Notes: generated by a model not told the origin, from the sequence alone. A stretch of 64,000 nt of DNA from CAUJIW01 sp963205175 (GCA_041060555.1 JBEUDS010000016.1); one strand, 5' to 3'; positions 18,270 to 28,200 are shown, counted from the stretch's first letter. Program-made: numbers and translations.

Positions 18270-19027
18270 TGCTGGGACTGGTGTTCCTGCTGGCCTCGGT
18301 TGCCCTTGTCGCTCTCAGCGTGGTGCTGGGGGGCGAGCCGGGTGCGTTCGTCAGCGGCGTTTCGGCGCTGCTGGTGATCCTCGGCACGCTGACCGTGACG
18401 GCGACCGGCGTGCGGCAGGGCGACTGGCGCGACATCGCGGACGGCCTGCGCGACCTCTTTCGCGACGTCAGCATCGACCAGCGGCGGGTCGCCCGGCAGT
18501 TGCTGGAGCTGGCCGGCCGTGTGCGTCGCGACGGCGTGGTCTGCCTGGAAAATGCCCGCCACGGTTTCCGGCAGCTGCCCTTCCTGCAACGGGCGCTCGG
18601 CCTGGTGCTCGACGGGCTGGCGCCGGACGTCATCGAGAAGCTGCTGCTGGCCGAGGCGGACGCCGCCGAACAGCGGCGCCTGCGCCTGGCGGCGGTGCTG
18701 CAGCGCGCGGCCGACGTCGCACCGGCAATGGGGCTGATCGGCACCATCATCGGCCTGGTGCAGATGCTGGGGCGCATGGCCGACCCGGCCCAGCTGGGCC
18801 CCAGCCTGGCGCTGGCCCTGCTCACCACTCTGTACGGCGCGATCCTGGCCCATGTCCTGCTGCTGCCGATGGCGGCGCGGGTGCAGGCACAGGCCGCGAG
18901 CGAACGCGGTTTTCATCTGCTGTGCGCCTCGGCGGCGGCGGCGCTTGGCCGGGGCGAACATCCGGTTCATCTGGAATCACAACTGAATGCACTGCTGCCC
19001 GAGACCGAACGGGTCCAGGCAGCCTGA
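18269..19027 (+). CDS. MotA/TolQ/ExbB-family stator-like membrane protein
   Basis: A 252-residue protein with four likely membrane spans (residues about 2-20, 28-46, 150-170 and 182-202) and a cytoplasmic middle region. The third and fourth spans carry the MotA-like ADVAPAMGLIGTIIGLVQML and SLALALLTTLYGAILAHVLL. MotA proteins form the proton channel of the flagellar stator. No MotB-like partner with a plug and peptidoglycan-binding domain lies next to it, and the protein is encoded inside the rotor operon between fliN and flbD. It may be the true stator MotA with MotB elsewhere, or a specialised paralogue. Confidence 0.8.
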   Translation: MLGLVFLLASVALVALSVVLGGEPGAFVSGVSALLVILGTLTVTATGVRQGDWRDIADGLRDLFRDVSIDQRRVARQLLELAGRVRRDGVVCLENARHGFRQLPFLQRALGLVLDGLAPDVIEKLLLAEADAAEQRRLRLAAVLQRAADVAPAMGLIGTIIGLVQMLGRMADPAQLGPSLALALLTTLYGAILAHVLLLPMAARVQAQAASERGFHLLCASAAAALGRGEHPVHLESQLNALLPETERVQAA

Positions 19028-19073
19028 AACACGCAGAAGGCGTGAAGCAGCGAGAAGCGAAGGAGCAAGACCC

Positions 19074-20444
19074 ATGCGTTTGTTGATGGTTGGACATCTG
19101 GGCGGACAGCTGGCGACAGCCTCGAAGATGGCAATGGCCGCCGGCGCCAAGGTAACCCACGCCCCGGAAGCCGCCGCCGCGCTTGATATCGTGCGCACCA
19201 GGGGCGCCGATCTCATCATGATCGACGTGGCTTGTGACATCGCCAGCTTCATCGACCAGATCCGTTCGGAGCGCATCGCCACCGAGGTGGTCGCCTGCGG
19301 TATCGGCACCGACGCCCGTGCGGCGGTCACGGCCATTCGCGCCGGTGCCAAGGAATATGTCCCGCTGCCGCCCGATGCCGAACTGATCGCCGCCGTCATC
19401 CAGGCTGTCGCCGAGGACAGCCACCAGCTGATTTTCCGCGACCCCGCCATGGGCCGTGTCATCGGCCTGGTCGACCAGATCGCGCCGTCGGACGCCTCGA
19501 TCCTGATCACCGGCGAGAGCGGCACCGGCAAGGAAATCATCGCCCGCTACATTCACAAGAAGTCGAACCGCGCCGACCGCCCGTTCGTGGCGGTCAACTG
19601 CGCCGCCATTCCGGAGAACCTGCTGGAATCCGAACTGTTCGGTCACGAAAAGGGCGCCTTCACCGGCGCCGTGGCACGCCGGGTCGGCAAGTTCGAGGAA
19701 GCCAATGGCGGCACGCTGCTGCTGGACGAAATCTCCGAGATGGACATCCGGCTGCAAGCCAAGCTGCTGCGCGCCATTCAGGAGCGCCAGATCGACCGGG
19801 TCGGCGGCGCCCACCCGGTGCCGGTCAACATCCGCATCCTCGCGACCTCGAACCGCAACCTTGCCGACGAGGTGAAAAAAGGCACGTTCCGCGAGGATCT
19901 GCTGTTCCGCCTCAACGTCGTCAACGTCAAGCTGCCGCCGCTGCGGGAACGTCCGGCAGACCTCAAGGTGCTGGCGGAGCATTTCGCCCAGAAATACGCC
20001 GAGAGCAACCGGATGCCGACGCGCCCGATTGACGAGACGGCCTTGCGGGCGCTGCTGACGCACGCCTGGCCCGGCAACGTGCGCGAGCTGGAGAACACCA
20101 TGCACCGCGCCGTGCTGCTGGCGATGGGCGAGACGATCTCCGCCGACGCCATCGTGCTGCCTGACGGCAGCCGGCCGGCGGCCGCGCCCGTGATCGCCGC
20201 CAGCGACGACGCCGAGTCCAACGCCGATGGCACCGCGCCCACCGGCACGCTGGTGGGCCGGACCGTCGCCGACGTGGAGCGCGACCTCATCATCGACACG
20301 CTCAAGCACTGCCTCGGCAACCGGACGCATGCCGCCAACATCCTCGGCATCTCGATCCGGACGCTGCGCAACAAGCTCAACGAGTACACCGCCGCCGGCA
20401 TGAACGTACCGGCGCCGGGCCTCAACGAACGGGCGGCGTATTGA
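19074..20444 (+). CDS. flbD: Sigma-54 dependent flagellar transcription activator FlbD
   Basis: A 456-residue activator. It has a degenerate receiver-like domain (1-115), an AAA+ domain with GESGTGKE near residue 146 and the sigma-54 contact motif GAFTGA near 195, then [12 protein letters not shown] and a Fis-type helix-turn-helix at about 410-440 ([17 protein letters not shown]). In Caulobacter FlbD activates late flagellar operons and represses fliF. The ATG at 19074 has AAGGAG nearby (AAGGAGCAAGACCC); the open frame upstream runs into the previous gene. The fliK promoter at 10052 is a natural target. Confidence 0.93.
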   Translation: MRLLMVGHLGGQLATASKMAMAAGAKVTHAPEAAAALDIVRTRGADLIMIDVACDIASFIDQIRSERIATEVVACGIGTDARAAVTAIRAGAKEYVPLPPDAELIAAVIQAVAEDSHQLIFRDPAMGRVIGLVDQIAPSDASILITGESGTGKEIIARYIHKKSNRADRPFVAVNCAAIPENLLESELFGHEKGAFTGAVARRVGKFEEANGGTLLLDEISEMDIRLQAKLLRAIQERQIDRVGGAHPVPVNIRILATSNRNLADEVKKGTFREDLLFRLNVVNVKLPPLRERPADLKVLAEHFAQKYAESNRMPTRPIDETALRALLTHAWPGNVRELENTMHRAVLLAMGETISADAIVLPDGSRPAAAPVIAASDDAESNADGTAPTGTLVGRTVADVERDLIIDTLKHCLGNRTHAANILGISIRTLRNKLNEYTAAGMNVPAPGLNERAAY

Positions 20445-20571
20445 CATGCGGCCCCCGCTCCCGGCACTGGCGTGGTTAACGCCGCGCCTGCCGGACGCGG
20501 ATCATCCGTTCACCGGCGACGCCTGATCGCGCCGTCGGCAGAACGACAGAGCACGGGAAGCCCCAACACCG

Positions 20572-22671
20572 ATGGCTGACGCGACGCCCGCATCGACCCA
20601 GAGCCTGCAGAATCGCCTGCTGGGCGCCCTGCCCTCACAGGACGTGGCGCTGGCGCTGGGCGTGGTCGCCATCATCGGCATGCTCATCCTGCCGATGCCG
20701 AGCTGGCTGCTCGACTTCGGCCTGGCCATCTCGATCACGGTGTCCGTGCTGATCCTGATGACAACGCTGTTCATCGAGAAGCCGCTGCAGTTGTCGTCCT
20801 TCCCGACCATCCTGCTGATCGCGACCATGCTGCGGCTGGGCCTCAACATCGCAACCACCCGGCTGATCCTCGCGCACGGTCATGAGGGCACCCATGCCGC
20901 CGGCGGCATCATCCAGGCGTTCGGCACCTTCATCATGGGCGGCGATACCATCATCGGTATCACCATCTTCCTCATCCTCATCGTCATCAACTTCATCGTC
21001 ATCACCAAGGGCGCCGGCCGTATCGCCGAGGTCGCCGCCCGCTTCAGCCTCGACGCCATGCCCGGCAAGCAGATGGCGATTGACGCCGACCTCTCGGCCG
21101 GCCTGATCGACGAGACGACCGCGAAGGCCCGCCGGCGGGAGCTGGAGGGCGAAAGCACCTTCTTCGGCGCCATGGACGGTGCCTCCAAGTTCGTGCGCGG
21201 CGATGCCGTGGCAGGCCTGCTGATCACCGCCATCAACATCATCGTCGGCCTCATCATCGGCGTCGGCGTGCAGGGCACCGACTTCGCGACCGCCTTCCAC
21301 AGCTACACCGTGCTCACCGTCGGCGACGGCCTGGTCTCCCAGATTCCGGCGCTGATCGTCTCGACCGCCGCCGGTCTGCTGGTCACCAAGGGCGGCGTCG
21401 CCGGCAAGACCGACGAGGCACTCATCGGTCAGCTGACCCACTATCCCAAGGCGCTGGGCGTGGTCGCGGCCCTGATGGCCGGCCTCGCCATCACGCCGGG
21501 CCTGCCGTTCGTGCCATTCGCCGCGCTTGCCGCGGTGTCCGGCTATGGCGCCTGGACGCTTTCGCGGCGGCAGAAGGAAAAGGAAACACTGGAAAGGGAA
21601 GAGCAGGCGGCTGCCGACCTCGCCAAGGCGACCCCGGCGGAGGAGCCGATCTCGGCGGCGCTGGCGATGGACCAGATCCGCCTCGAACTGGGTTATGGCC
21701 TGCTCGGCATGGTCAATGACAACAGTGGCTACCGTCTGACCGACCAGATCAAGGCACTGCGGCGCCAGCTCGCCAGCGACTACGGCTTCATCATGCCGTC
21801 AGTGCGCATTCTCGACAACATGGCGCTGCAGGCCAACACCTATGTGCTCTACATCAAGGAGACCGAAATCGGTCGCGGCGACCTGCGCCCCAACATGCTG
21901 ATGGTCATGCACCCCGCCGGCGAGCCTGTGGAGCTGCCGGGCGAGAACACCCGCGAGCCCGCTTTCGGCCTGCCCGCCATGTGGGTCGACCGGAGCCTGC
22001 GCGACGAGGCGAATTTCCGCGGCTATACCGTGGTCGATGCCGCCACCGTCGTCACCACCCACCTCACCGAGGCGATCAAGGAAAACATCCCCGAGCTGCT
22101 GTCCTACGTCGAAACACAGAAGCTGCTGGACGAACTGCCGAAGGAAAATCAGAAGCTCATTGCCGACCTCGTGCCCAACCGCATCCAGGTGTCCGGCGTG
22201 CAGCGGGTGTTGCAGAACCTGCTGGGCGAGCAGGTATCGATCCGCGATCTGCCGACCATCCTCGAAGGCATCGCCGAGGCGGTCGGCTACACCCAGAACC
22301 TGGTGCTGATCACCGAGCACGTCCGCACCCGGCTGGCCCGCCAGATCTCCAGCGCCAATGCCCGCAACGGCGTGGTGCCGCTGATCACCCTGTCGCCGGT
22401 CTGGGAGCAGCGTTTCGCCGAGGCGTTGATCGGCAACGGCGAGGAAAAGCAGCTCGCCATGGCACCCTCGGCGTTGCAGGAATTCATCGGCGCGGTACGC
22501 GACGCCTTCGAGACCCAGGCCAGCCGCGGTGAACTGCCCTGCCTGCTGACCTCGCCGGCGATCCGCCCCTATGTGCGCTCGATCATCGAGCGCTTCCGCC
22601 CGGCCACCGTGGTGCTGAGCCAGAACGAAATTCACGCCAAGGCCAAGATCCGCGCGCTGGGTCAGGTTTGA
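20572..22671 (+). CDS. flhA: Flagellar type III export gate protein FlhA
   Basis: A 699-residue inner-membrane protein that forms the nonameric export gate and chaperone dock. The eight membrane spans occupy roughly the first 320 residues, with the conserved loop GRIAEVAARFSLDAMPGKQM followed by AIDADLSAGLIDE. The large cytoplasmic domain follows (VIDxxTV-type region as TVVDAATVVTTHLTE, and HVRTRLARQI near the end). Length and motifs are complete. It starts 127 bases after flbD. Confidence 0.97.
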   Translation: MADATPASTQSLQNRLLGALPSQDVALALGVVAIIGMLILPMPSWLLDFGLAISITVSVLILMTTLFIEKPLQLSSFPTILLIATMLRLGLNIATTRLILAHGHEGTHAAGGIIQAFGTFIMGGDTIIGITIFLILIVINFIVITKGAGRIAEVAARFSLDAMPGKQMAIDADLSAGLIDETTAKARRRELEGESTFFGAMDGASKFVRGDAVAGLLITAINIIVGLIIGVGVQGTDFATAFHSYTVLTVGDGLVSQIPALIVSTAAGLLVTKGGVAGKTDEALIGQLTHYPKALGVVAALMAGLAITPGLPFVPFAALAAVSGYGAWTLSRRQKEKETLEREEQAAADLAKATPAEEPISAALAMDQIRLELGYGLLGMVNDNSGYRLTDQIKALRRQLASDYGFIMPSVRILDNMALQANTYVLYIKETEIGRGDLRPNMLMVMHPAGEPVELPGENTREPAFGLPAMWVDRSLRDEANFRGYTVVDAATVVTTHLTEAIKENIPELLSYVETQKLLDELPKENQKLIADLVPNRIQVSGVQRVLQNLLGEQVSIRDLPTILEGIAEAVGYTQNLVLITEHVRTRLARQISSANARNGVVPLITLSPVWEQRFAEALIGNGEEKQLAMAPSALQEFIGAVRDAFETQASRGELPCLLTSPAIRPYVRSIIERFRPATVVLSQNEIHAKAKIRALGQV

Positions 22672-22805
22672 TGCATGCCCCGCGCCCGGGTGCCCTGACA
22701 AACCTGCGGCGCTGCAAATCATAACGACGGGTTGCCGCCCATAGTTAACCGGTCGTTGGTAACTTTGCGCGACAGTGGTGCCACGTAGAGTCGAGGTTTG
22801 CCCAC

Positions 22806-23810
22806 GTGCGCTTACGCATCTTCACAGCCAAGACCATCCAGCTGGCGATGGAAAAAGTCCGTGCCGAGCTGGGCGATGACGCGGTCATCGTCAATATCGA
22901 CCACGGGGTGCGTGGCGGCCCGGTGCGAATCACCGCCGCCATCGAGGAACGCCCGGCGCCGGAGCCGATACAGGCACCGCCCCCGGTCACCACGCGGCCG
23001 TCGCAGCCGTTCGATGCCGGTCACCTGGCCGCCATCCTGCGCTACCACGGCCTGCCGGCACCGGTGTCGACACGACTGCAAACCAGCGCCGCCGCCCGTG
23101 CCGACAGCGATCTGATCGACGCCTTCACCCATGCGCTGGACGATCTGGTTGCCGCCCGCCCGATCGACATGCGAATGACCCGGCCGCTGCTGCTGCTGGG
23201 CGCGCCGGGTCAGGGCAAGACCCTGGCCGCGGCCCGGCTGGCGGCGGAAGCGCGCATGGCCGATCGCCTGGCGCGGGTCGTGACGCTGGATGCCGCCGCC
23301 GCCGGGGCGATGGAGCAGTTGCGCGCCTTTTGCGGCGCCGCCGACGTCGATGTCCTGGCCGCCAATGATCCGGCCCACCTCGAACAGGTGCTGCGCCCGG
23401 TCTATGACGGCTTCACCATCATCGATTCGATGGGCATCAACCCTTACGCGCTGGCCGACATCGAAACGCTGGCCCACGCGGTCAAGCGCTCGGGTGCCGA
23501 ACCGATCTGGGTGATGGCCGCCGGTTCCGATGCGCTGGAAGCCGCCGAGATGGCGGAAATCTTCGCCTCGCTCGGTGTACGGCGTATGCTGGTGACCCGG
23601 CTGGATGCCAGCCGCCGGCTTGCCGCCACCGTCACGGCGCCGTTGCGGTCCGGCCTGGCACTGGCCGGCTTTTCCGCCAGTCCCTATCTCGCCGACTTCA
23701 TCGAGCCCGCCAGCGCCGATCGCCTGGCCGCATTCCTGCTCGACAAGCCGGACCCCGCCCACATCGCGCGCATCGTGCAAGACAAGTCCCCAGAAAAGGC
23801 CGTATCATGA
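22806..23810 (+). CDS. flhF: FlhF-like SRP-family GTPase (shortened, altered motifs)
   Basis: A 334-residue protein. FlhF places the flagellum at the pole and is an SRP-type GTPase. The N-terminus matches well (MRLRIFTAKTIQLAMEKVRA, ELGDDAVIV). The nucleotide-binding loop is GAPGQGKT at 132-139. The usual DTAG switch is replaced by DSMG (207-210) and the specificity TKxD by TRLD (264-267). It is preceded by a GTG start and overlaps flhG by four bases (ATGA). Position and N-terminus support FlhF; the changed motifs make its nucleotide use uncertain. Confidence 0.85.
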   Translation: MRLRIFTAKTIQLAMEKVRAELGDDAVIVNIDHGVRGGPVRITAAIEERPAPEPIQAPPPVTTRPSQPFDAGHLAAILRYHGLPAPVSTRLQTSAAARADSDLIDAFTHALDDLVAARPIDMRMTRPLLLLGAPGQGKTLAAARLAAEARMADRLARVVTLDAAAAGAMEQLRAFCGAADVDVLAANDPAHLEQVLRPVYDGFTIIDSMGINPYALADIETLAHAVKRSGAEPIWVMAAGSDALEAAEMAEIFASLGVRRMLVTRLDASRRLAATVTAPLRSGLALAGFSASPYLADFIEPASADRLAAFLLDKPDPAHIARIVQDKSPEKAVS

Positions 23811-24607
23811 CCGCCTCTGTTTCCGCCCTGCGCCCCGTCCCGAATCCGCTGGAAAAGCGGCTCATCACCATTGCCTCCGGCAAGGGGGGCGTCGGCAAGA
23901 CCTGGCTGGCGATCAGCCTCGCTCACGCGCTGTCCCGTCGGGGCCGCGCCGTGCTGCTGTTCGATGGCGATCTGGGGCTTGCCAACGTCGACATCCAGCT
24001 CGGTCTGTCACCCACGACCGACCTCGCCGACGTCATGTCCGGCCGGGCGCAACTGGCCAATGCCGTCACGCGCTACGATGACGAGGCCGCCCGATCGGCC
24101 GGCTTCGACGTCATTGCCGGCCGCTCGGGCGCCGGATCGCTGATCGGTATGGGTCGCGATGCCCTGATCGGTCTGCGCCAGAACCTTGTCGCCAGCGCCG
24201 AGCGCTACGACGACGTACTGCTGGATCTTGGCGCCGGCATCGAGCAGCCGGTAGCGATACTTGCCCACCACGGCGGTCGTTGTCTGGTGGTGGTGACGCC
24301 GGAGCCAACCGCCATCACCGACGCCTACGCCTTCATCAAGCTGCGGCGGATGCGCGATGCCACCGCCGACATCCGCATTGTCGTCAACCAGGCCTCCACC
24401 CGGCGCGAGGGCGAACAGACCTACGAAACGCTGTCAAAGGCCTGCGCCAGCTTCCTCAAGTTCACACCAGCGCTGGCCGGCATCATCCGGCGGGACACCA
24501 AGGTCAAGGACGCCATTCGCGCCCAGACCTCGCTGCTGGTGCGCCACCCCGAATGCCCCGCCGCCCAGGATGTGGAGGCGCTGGCGGCCAATCTGATCAA
24601 GAACTGA
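23807..24607 (+). CDS. flhG: MinD-like flagellar number regulator FlhG (FleN)
   Basis: A 266-residue ParA/MinD-type ATPase that limits flagellar number and works with FlhF. The deviant Walker A is SGKGGVGKT at 24-32, followed by LLFDGDLGLANVDIQLGL, the hallmark of this subgroup, and TPEPTAITDAYAFIK. The start codon overlaps the flhF stop. A C-terminal membrane-targeting helix is not obvious in the last residues. Confidence 0.92.
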   Translation: MTASVSALRPVPNPLEKRLITIASGKGGVGKTWLAISLAHALSRRGRAVLLFDGDLGLANVDIQLGLSPTTDLADVMSGRAQLANAVTRYDDEAARSAGFDVIAGRSGAGSLIGMGRDALIGLRQNLVASAERYDDVLLDLGAGIEQPVAILAHHGGRCLVVVTPEPTAITDAYAFIKLRRMRDATADIRIVVNQASTRREGEQTYETLSKACASFLKFTPALAGIIRRDTKVKDAIRAQTSLLVRHPECPAAQDVEALAANLIKN

Positions 24608-24610
24608 CCG

Positions 24611-26689
24611 ATGGCGGAGACGGGCGGTATCGCGGGCGTCATAGCCCCCGCGCCGCCCGGCGCCCGCGATGGCGAGGCCGCGCGAACCCCATCCGCCGCC
24701 GGCTCACTCCCGCCAGCAGACGCCCCCGACGGCGCGCCGCACCGGCTGCTGGTGGACCCGGCCGTACAGCTGGCGGCCAGTCTGGCGGGCCTGACCCCCG
24801 GTCAGACTCTGGACGGCCACACCATCCGCCTGCCGGGCCTGGAACGGCTGCTGCTGCATACGCCCCAGGGTGATTTCGCCATCGACCCGACCGCGGCCCT
24901 GACCTCCGAAGGCCACGTCGCCGTCGTCATCACCCGTGCCGACCGCCAGATCGCCGGACTGCTGACCACCGTGGCCGGCGAGGCGCTGGAGCCACCGCTG
25001 CCGGTGGCACTGACCATGATCGGCGTGACCCGGCTGGCGCCGCACCAGCCCCTCCCCCGGGCCGGCAGCATCGCGGACGCGGCGGCCCCGGCCGTTCTCG
25101 ACGCCAGCGACAGCGGCGAGACGGTGGCGATCCTGCTCGGTCAGGCCGTCAAAACCACCGCGAGCCCGTCCGGCGGCATCGCCATCGCCGCCCCGGCACG
25201 GGCATCACCGGGCGCGACGCCCCCGCCAACCGCGCCACTCACCCCGCCGCTGATGCCAGACGGCGCAGCCCCGACACCAACGGCGGCGGCCAATCACGCG
25301 GTTGACGTCCTGTTCGCGCCAGGCGCGCTTACCCTGCGCCCGGAGGCCGGGGCCAGCGAGGCAAGATCGCTGAACGTCAGCCTGATTGCCACCGCCGCCC
25401 CTGGCGAGCCGTCGGCGATCGCCGACCCGCCGCCGGCGACCCCGCTCGCCCGACTGATGGCGGCTGGTCGGCTAGCCACCGCCACCGTCCTGCCCGAGCG
25501 ACCGACGGCCGGCGACCCCGACGCTGCCCGCCACGACAACCCATCGGCGATGCTGCGGCTCGACATCAATGGCCAGGTCTACCGCCTCGCCCTGCCCGGT
25601 CATGCCGCGCCCGGCGCCAGCGCGGTGACCGGCACGACCGCCGGCGCACCCGGTCAGTCAGCAGCGCCCGCGACTCCGGCCGCGACTCCGGCCGCGATGC
25701 CGGTGGCGACTCCGGCCGCGATGCCGGCGGCGACGGCGGGCACGATGCCGCCCCCCCTTCCCGCCGGCATTCTGCCGGTCGGTACCCGGCTGGTGTTCGT
25801 CGTCGACATGCCGGCCAGCACGCCGCCCGATGCCGTGCGTGCCCCCGCCCCCGCGCCCGCTGCCGCAAGTGCCCTGACAACGCCCCCGACCTCCACGCCG
25901 GCGACCGCCATCACGCCCCCCGTCGCATCGACCCCCGGGCCCGACGCCGCACCCCGGTCACGAGCGGATGCCGCCGATATGCCGGTCCGTGCGCCGCCAC
26001 CGCCGACGGCATCGGCACCCGTGGCGCCCAAATCCGGCGCGCCCGCGTTCCCCCCCGCCGCCGCGTCGGTTGCCGATGCCGGCGAGGCCCCCGACCTCGT
26101 CGCCCCGCCAATGGTGACCGCCGCGCTGGCAGCCGCCGCCGGCGCCGGCCCGGCGCCTGCCATCGCGCCCATGACCGAAGGCATGCTGGCCCAGCCGGTG
26201 GTGCGCTTTCTGCTGCAAGCCTTGAAGCGCGCGGGCTTTGCCGCGGAACCCGCCGCCGGCGGCGATAACGCCGATGACGACAGCGCCACGCGCCTGCGCG
26301 CCGCCACCGCCGCGCTGATGGAGAAAGCCGCGCTGCCGCGCGAAGGCCTGCCTGAGGCGCCGGTCAGTCGCGTACCGCTGACGCTCGGCACGCCGACAGG
26401 GCCCGTGCCGCTGGTGATGAGCTTCTGGCCGGGTCGGGACGAAAAACAGCACGGCGAGCGGCAGGAAGAACAGGAGCAGGCCCACACCACCCGCTTCGCG
26501 ATGGATATCGCCTTTGACCGACTGGGGCATGTCCGCCTCGACGGTGCGGTGACGGACAGTCATCTGGCGTTGCGCCTGGGCAGCGAAACGCCGCTGGGCG
26601 CGAGCCTGGAGGACAGCACCCGCGCGGCCTGCCTGGCGGCGCTGGAGGCCGGCGGCATGACCGGTGAGCTTCGCTTCGCCCGCCATTGA
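24611..26689 (+). CDS. Second FliK-like, proline/alanine-rich flagellar protein
   Basis: A 692-residue protein starting three bases after flhG, so it is part of the flhF-flhG unit. Residues 30-180 form a globular part (LLVDPAVQLAASLAGLTPGQ, TLDGHTIRLPGLERLLL). Residues about 180-540 are Ala/Pro/Thr-rich with short repeats of the type ATPAAMP. The last 70 residues (FAMDIAFDRLGHVRLDGAVT, ending GGMTGELRFARH) look like a divergent FliK C-terminal domain. This layout of ruler plus switch-like tail resembles a hook- or rod-length control protein. The function is inferred from layout and context only. Confidence 0.6.
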   Translation: MAETGGIAGVIAPAPPGARDGEAARTPSAAGSLPPADAPDGAPHRLLVDPAVQLAASLAGLTPGQTLDGHTIRLPGLERLLLHTPQGDFAIDPTAALTSEGHVAVVITRADRQIAGLLTTVAGEALEPPLPVALTMIGVTRLAPHQPLPRAGSIADAAAPAVLDASDSGETVAILLGQAVKTTASPSGGIAIAAPARASPGATPPPTAPLTPPLMPDGAAPTPTAAANHAVDVLFAPGALTLRPEAGASEARSLNVSLIATAAPGEPSAIADPPPATPLARLMAAGRLATATVLPERPTAGDPDAARHDNPSAMLRLDINGQVYRLALPGHAAPGASAVTGTTAGAPGQSAAPATPAATPAAMPVATPAAMPAATAGTMPPPLPAGILPVGTRLVFVVDMPASTPPDAVRAPAPAPAAASALTTPPTSTPATAITPPVASTPGPDAAPRSRADAADMPVRAPPPPTASAPVAPKSGAPAFPPAAASVADAGEAPDLVAPPMVTAALAAAAGAGPAPAIAPMTEGMLAQPVVRFLLQALKRAGFAAEPAAGGDNADDDSATRLRAATAALMEKAALPREGLPEAPVSRVPLTLGTPTGPVPLVMSFWPGRDEKQHGERQEEQEQAHTTRFAMDIAFDRLGHVRLDGAVTDSHLALRLGSETPLGASLEDSTRAACLAALEAGGMTGELRFARH

Positions 26690-26701
26690 CGGCCGCTGGG
26701 A

Positions 26702-28069
26702 CTACAGGCCCTCAACGATTACCGGCATGCCGTCGCGCGGCTTGCACATCGGCCACAACTGCCACTCCGGCTGATAGCCCGCCGGCAACCGGACGCGATT
26801 GTGCACCAGCAGATGGCCGAGGAAGGCCTTGGCCTGCATGTAGGCGAAATGCAGCCCGAGGCACATATGACCACCACCGCCAAACGGCACCCAGGCGTAT
26901 TTGTGCCGGCCAGCACTGTTGGCCGGGGTGAAGCGCCACGGGTCGAACGCCATCGGCTCCGGCCAGATCTCCGGCATGCGGTGGGTGAACAGCGGGCTGA
27001 CCCCCACCATGGTTCCCGCCGGAATGTGGTAGCCCTTGAACTCGAAGTCGCGCAGCGCCCGGCGCGGGATCGACGGCACCGGCGCGTTGATGCGCAGCGC
27101 CTCCTTGAAGGCATACTCAGTGAGCTGGACGTCACCCAGCCGTTCATAGGCCAGGTTGCCGCCGTCATCGACCGCCGACGCCAGCTCCTCGCGCAGCCGC
27201 TGCTGCCATTCGGGATCACGGGCGAGAAAATACACCATCGAGGTCACAGAGGAGGTCAGCGTGTCGTGGGCCGCCATCATCAGGAAGATCATGTGGTCGA
27301 TGATCTCCTGATCGGAGAACGTCCGTCCGTCGTCGTCGGTGGCATTGCAGAGCTGGGTGAAGATGTCGTCCCCCGAGGCGCCGCGCCGGGCTGGAATTTC
27401 GCGGGCGAAGAACGCGCTCATGAATTTGCGGCCACGCACGCCACGCGCCATCAGCGTGCCGGGCAGCGGCTTGCGGATGACGGCGATGGAGGCCGCCACC
27501 ATGTCGACGAAGGCCTGGTTGATACGGTCCGCTTCCGGCCCCCAGGGAATGCCGAGAAAGGAGGTCGCGGCGAGATCCAGCGTCAGGGCCTTGATCGCCG
27601 GGTAGAAGAGGAACTCGCCGGTCTTGCGCCACAGGGCGATCCGGCGGGCGATGCCATCGTTGAGCGCGTCGAGATAGTGGCGCATCGGCTCGGTCTTGAA
27701 CGCCACCGACAGCATCCGCCGATGCAGCCGGTGTTCATCGAAATCCATCAGCATCAGCCCGCGCGGGAACAGCAGATCAAGCACCGGCCCCCAGCCGTGA
27801 CGCGACGAGAACAGCCGGTCACGGTCGAACAGCACCAGCTCGTTGCCGTCCGGACCCGCGAGCGCGACATTGTCCATGCCGAACGAGCGTGTGCGGTAGA
27901 CTGGTCCGTACTTGTTGTAGAGATGCTGGCCGTAGCCGTGCGGATCAGCCAGCACCCGCAGCGTGGTGCCGATGACCGGCCAGCCCGTCTCGCCGGGAAT
28001 ATGCGCCAGCGCCCCGGTCGGCGGCGGTGGCAGAAAAGCCGGCGTGCTGATGGCGAGGCTCTGGTCCAT
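26702..28069 (-). CDS. Cytochrome P450
   Basis: A 455-residue soluble haem monooxygenase. The haem loop is FGGGGHMCLGLHFA with C403, the K-helix ExxR is EALR, and the I-helix is MMAAHDTLTSS, with acid-alcohol replaced by HDT. The FGxGxHxC form of the loop is like that of CYP26/CYP51/CYP120-type enzymes. The start at 28069 follows AGGGGAG with eight bases between; an ATG at 28102 has no such site. It converges on the flagellar operon (12 bases between stops) and has no redox partner nearby, so its substrate is unknown. Confidence 0.92.
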   Translation of the reverse strand: MDQSLAISTPAFLPPPPTGALAHIPGETGWPVIGTTLRVLADPHGYGQHLYNKYGPVYRTRSFGMDNVALAGPDGNELVLFDRDRLFSSRHGWGPVLDLLFPRGLMLMDFDEHRLHRRMLSVAFKTEPMRHYLDALNDGIARRIALWRKTGEFLFYPAIKALTLDLAATSFLGIPWGPEADRINQAFVDMVAASIAVIRKPLPGTLMARGVRGRKFMSAFFAREIPARRGASGDDIFTQLCNATDDDGRTFSDQEIIDHMIFLMMAAHDTLTSSVTSMVYFLARDPEWQQRLREELASAVDDGGNLAYERLGDVQLTEYAFKEALRINAPVPSIPRRALRDFEFKGYHIPAGTMVGVSPLFTHRMPEIWPEPMAFDPWRFTPANSAGRHKYAWVPFGGGGHMCLGLHFAYMQAKAFLGHLLVHNRVRLPAGYQPEWQLWPMCKPRDGMPVIVEGL

Positions 28070-28172
28070 GGCATTCACTCCCCTGCGTCGGACGTAGATC
28101 ATCCGTTATCGCTTCAGTATAGATTGGAGTGCCACTCAAACAAGCGGCGCGATCCGAAATCCCGCGAAACGC

Positions 28173-28200
28173 AAAAGGCGCCACCTGTTCCGGTGACGCC
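28173..28200 (-). terminator. Terminator of ctrA
   Basis: On the minus strand GGCGTCACC (28200-28192) pairs with GGTGGCGCC (28185-28177), one mismatch, loop of six, followed by TTTT. It lies 30 bases downstream of the ctrA stop. Confidence 0.75.

Noticed and set aside
18822..20447. Long minus-strand frame opposite flbD and the motA-like gene
   Set aside because: Typical GC-rich shadow with Arg/Gly/Gln/His-biased content and no recognisable domain, while the plus-strand gene is certain.
20467..20483. Sigma-54-like GG-N10-GC upstream of flhA
   Set aside because: Spacing fits, but the -12 part reads AACGC in place of TTGC. flhA is expected to be early-class and not FlbD-dependent.
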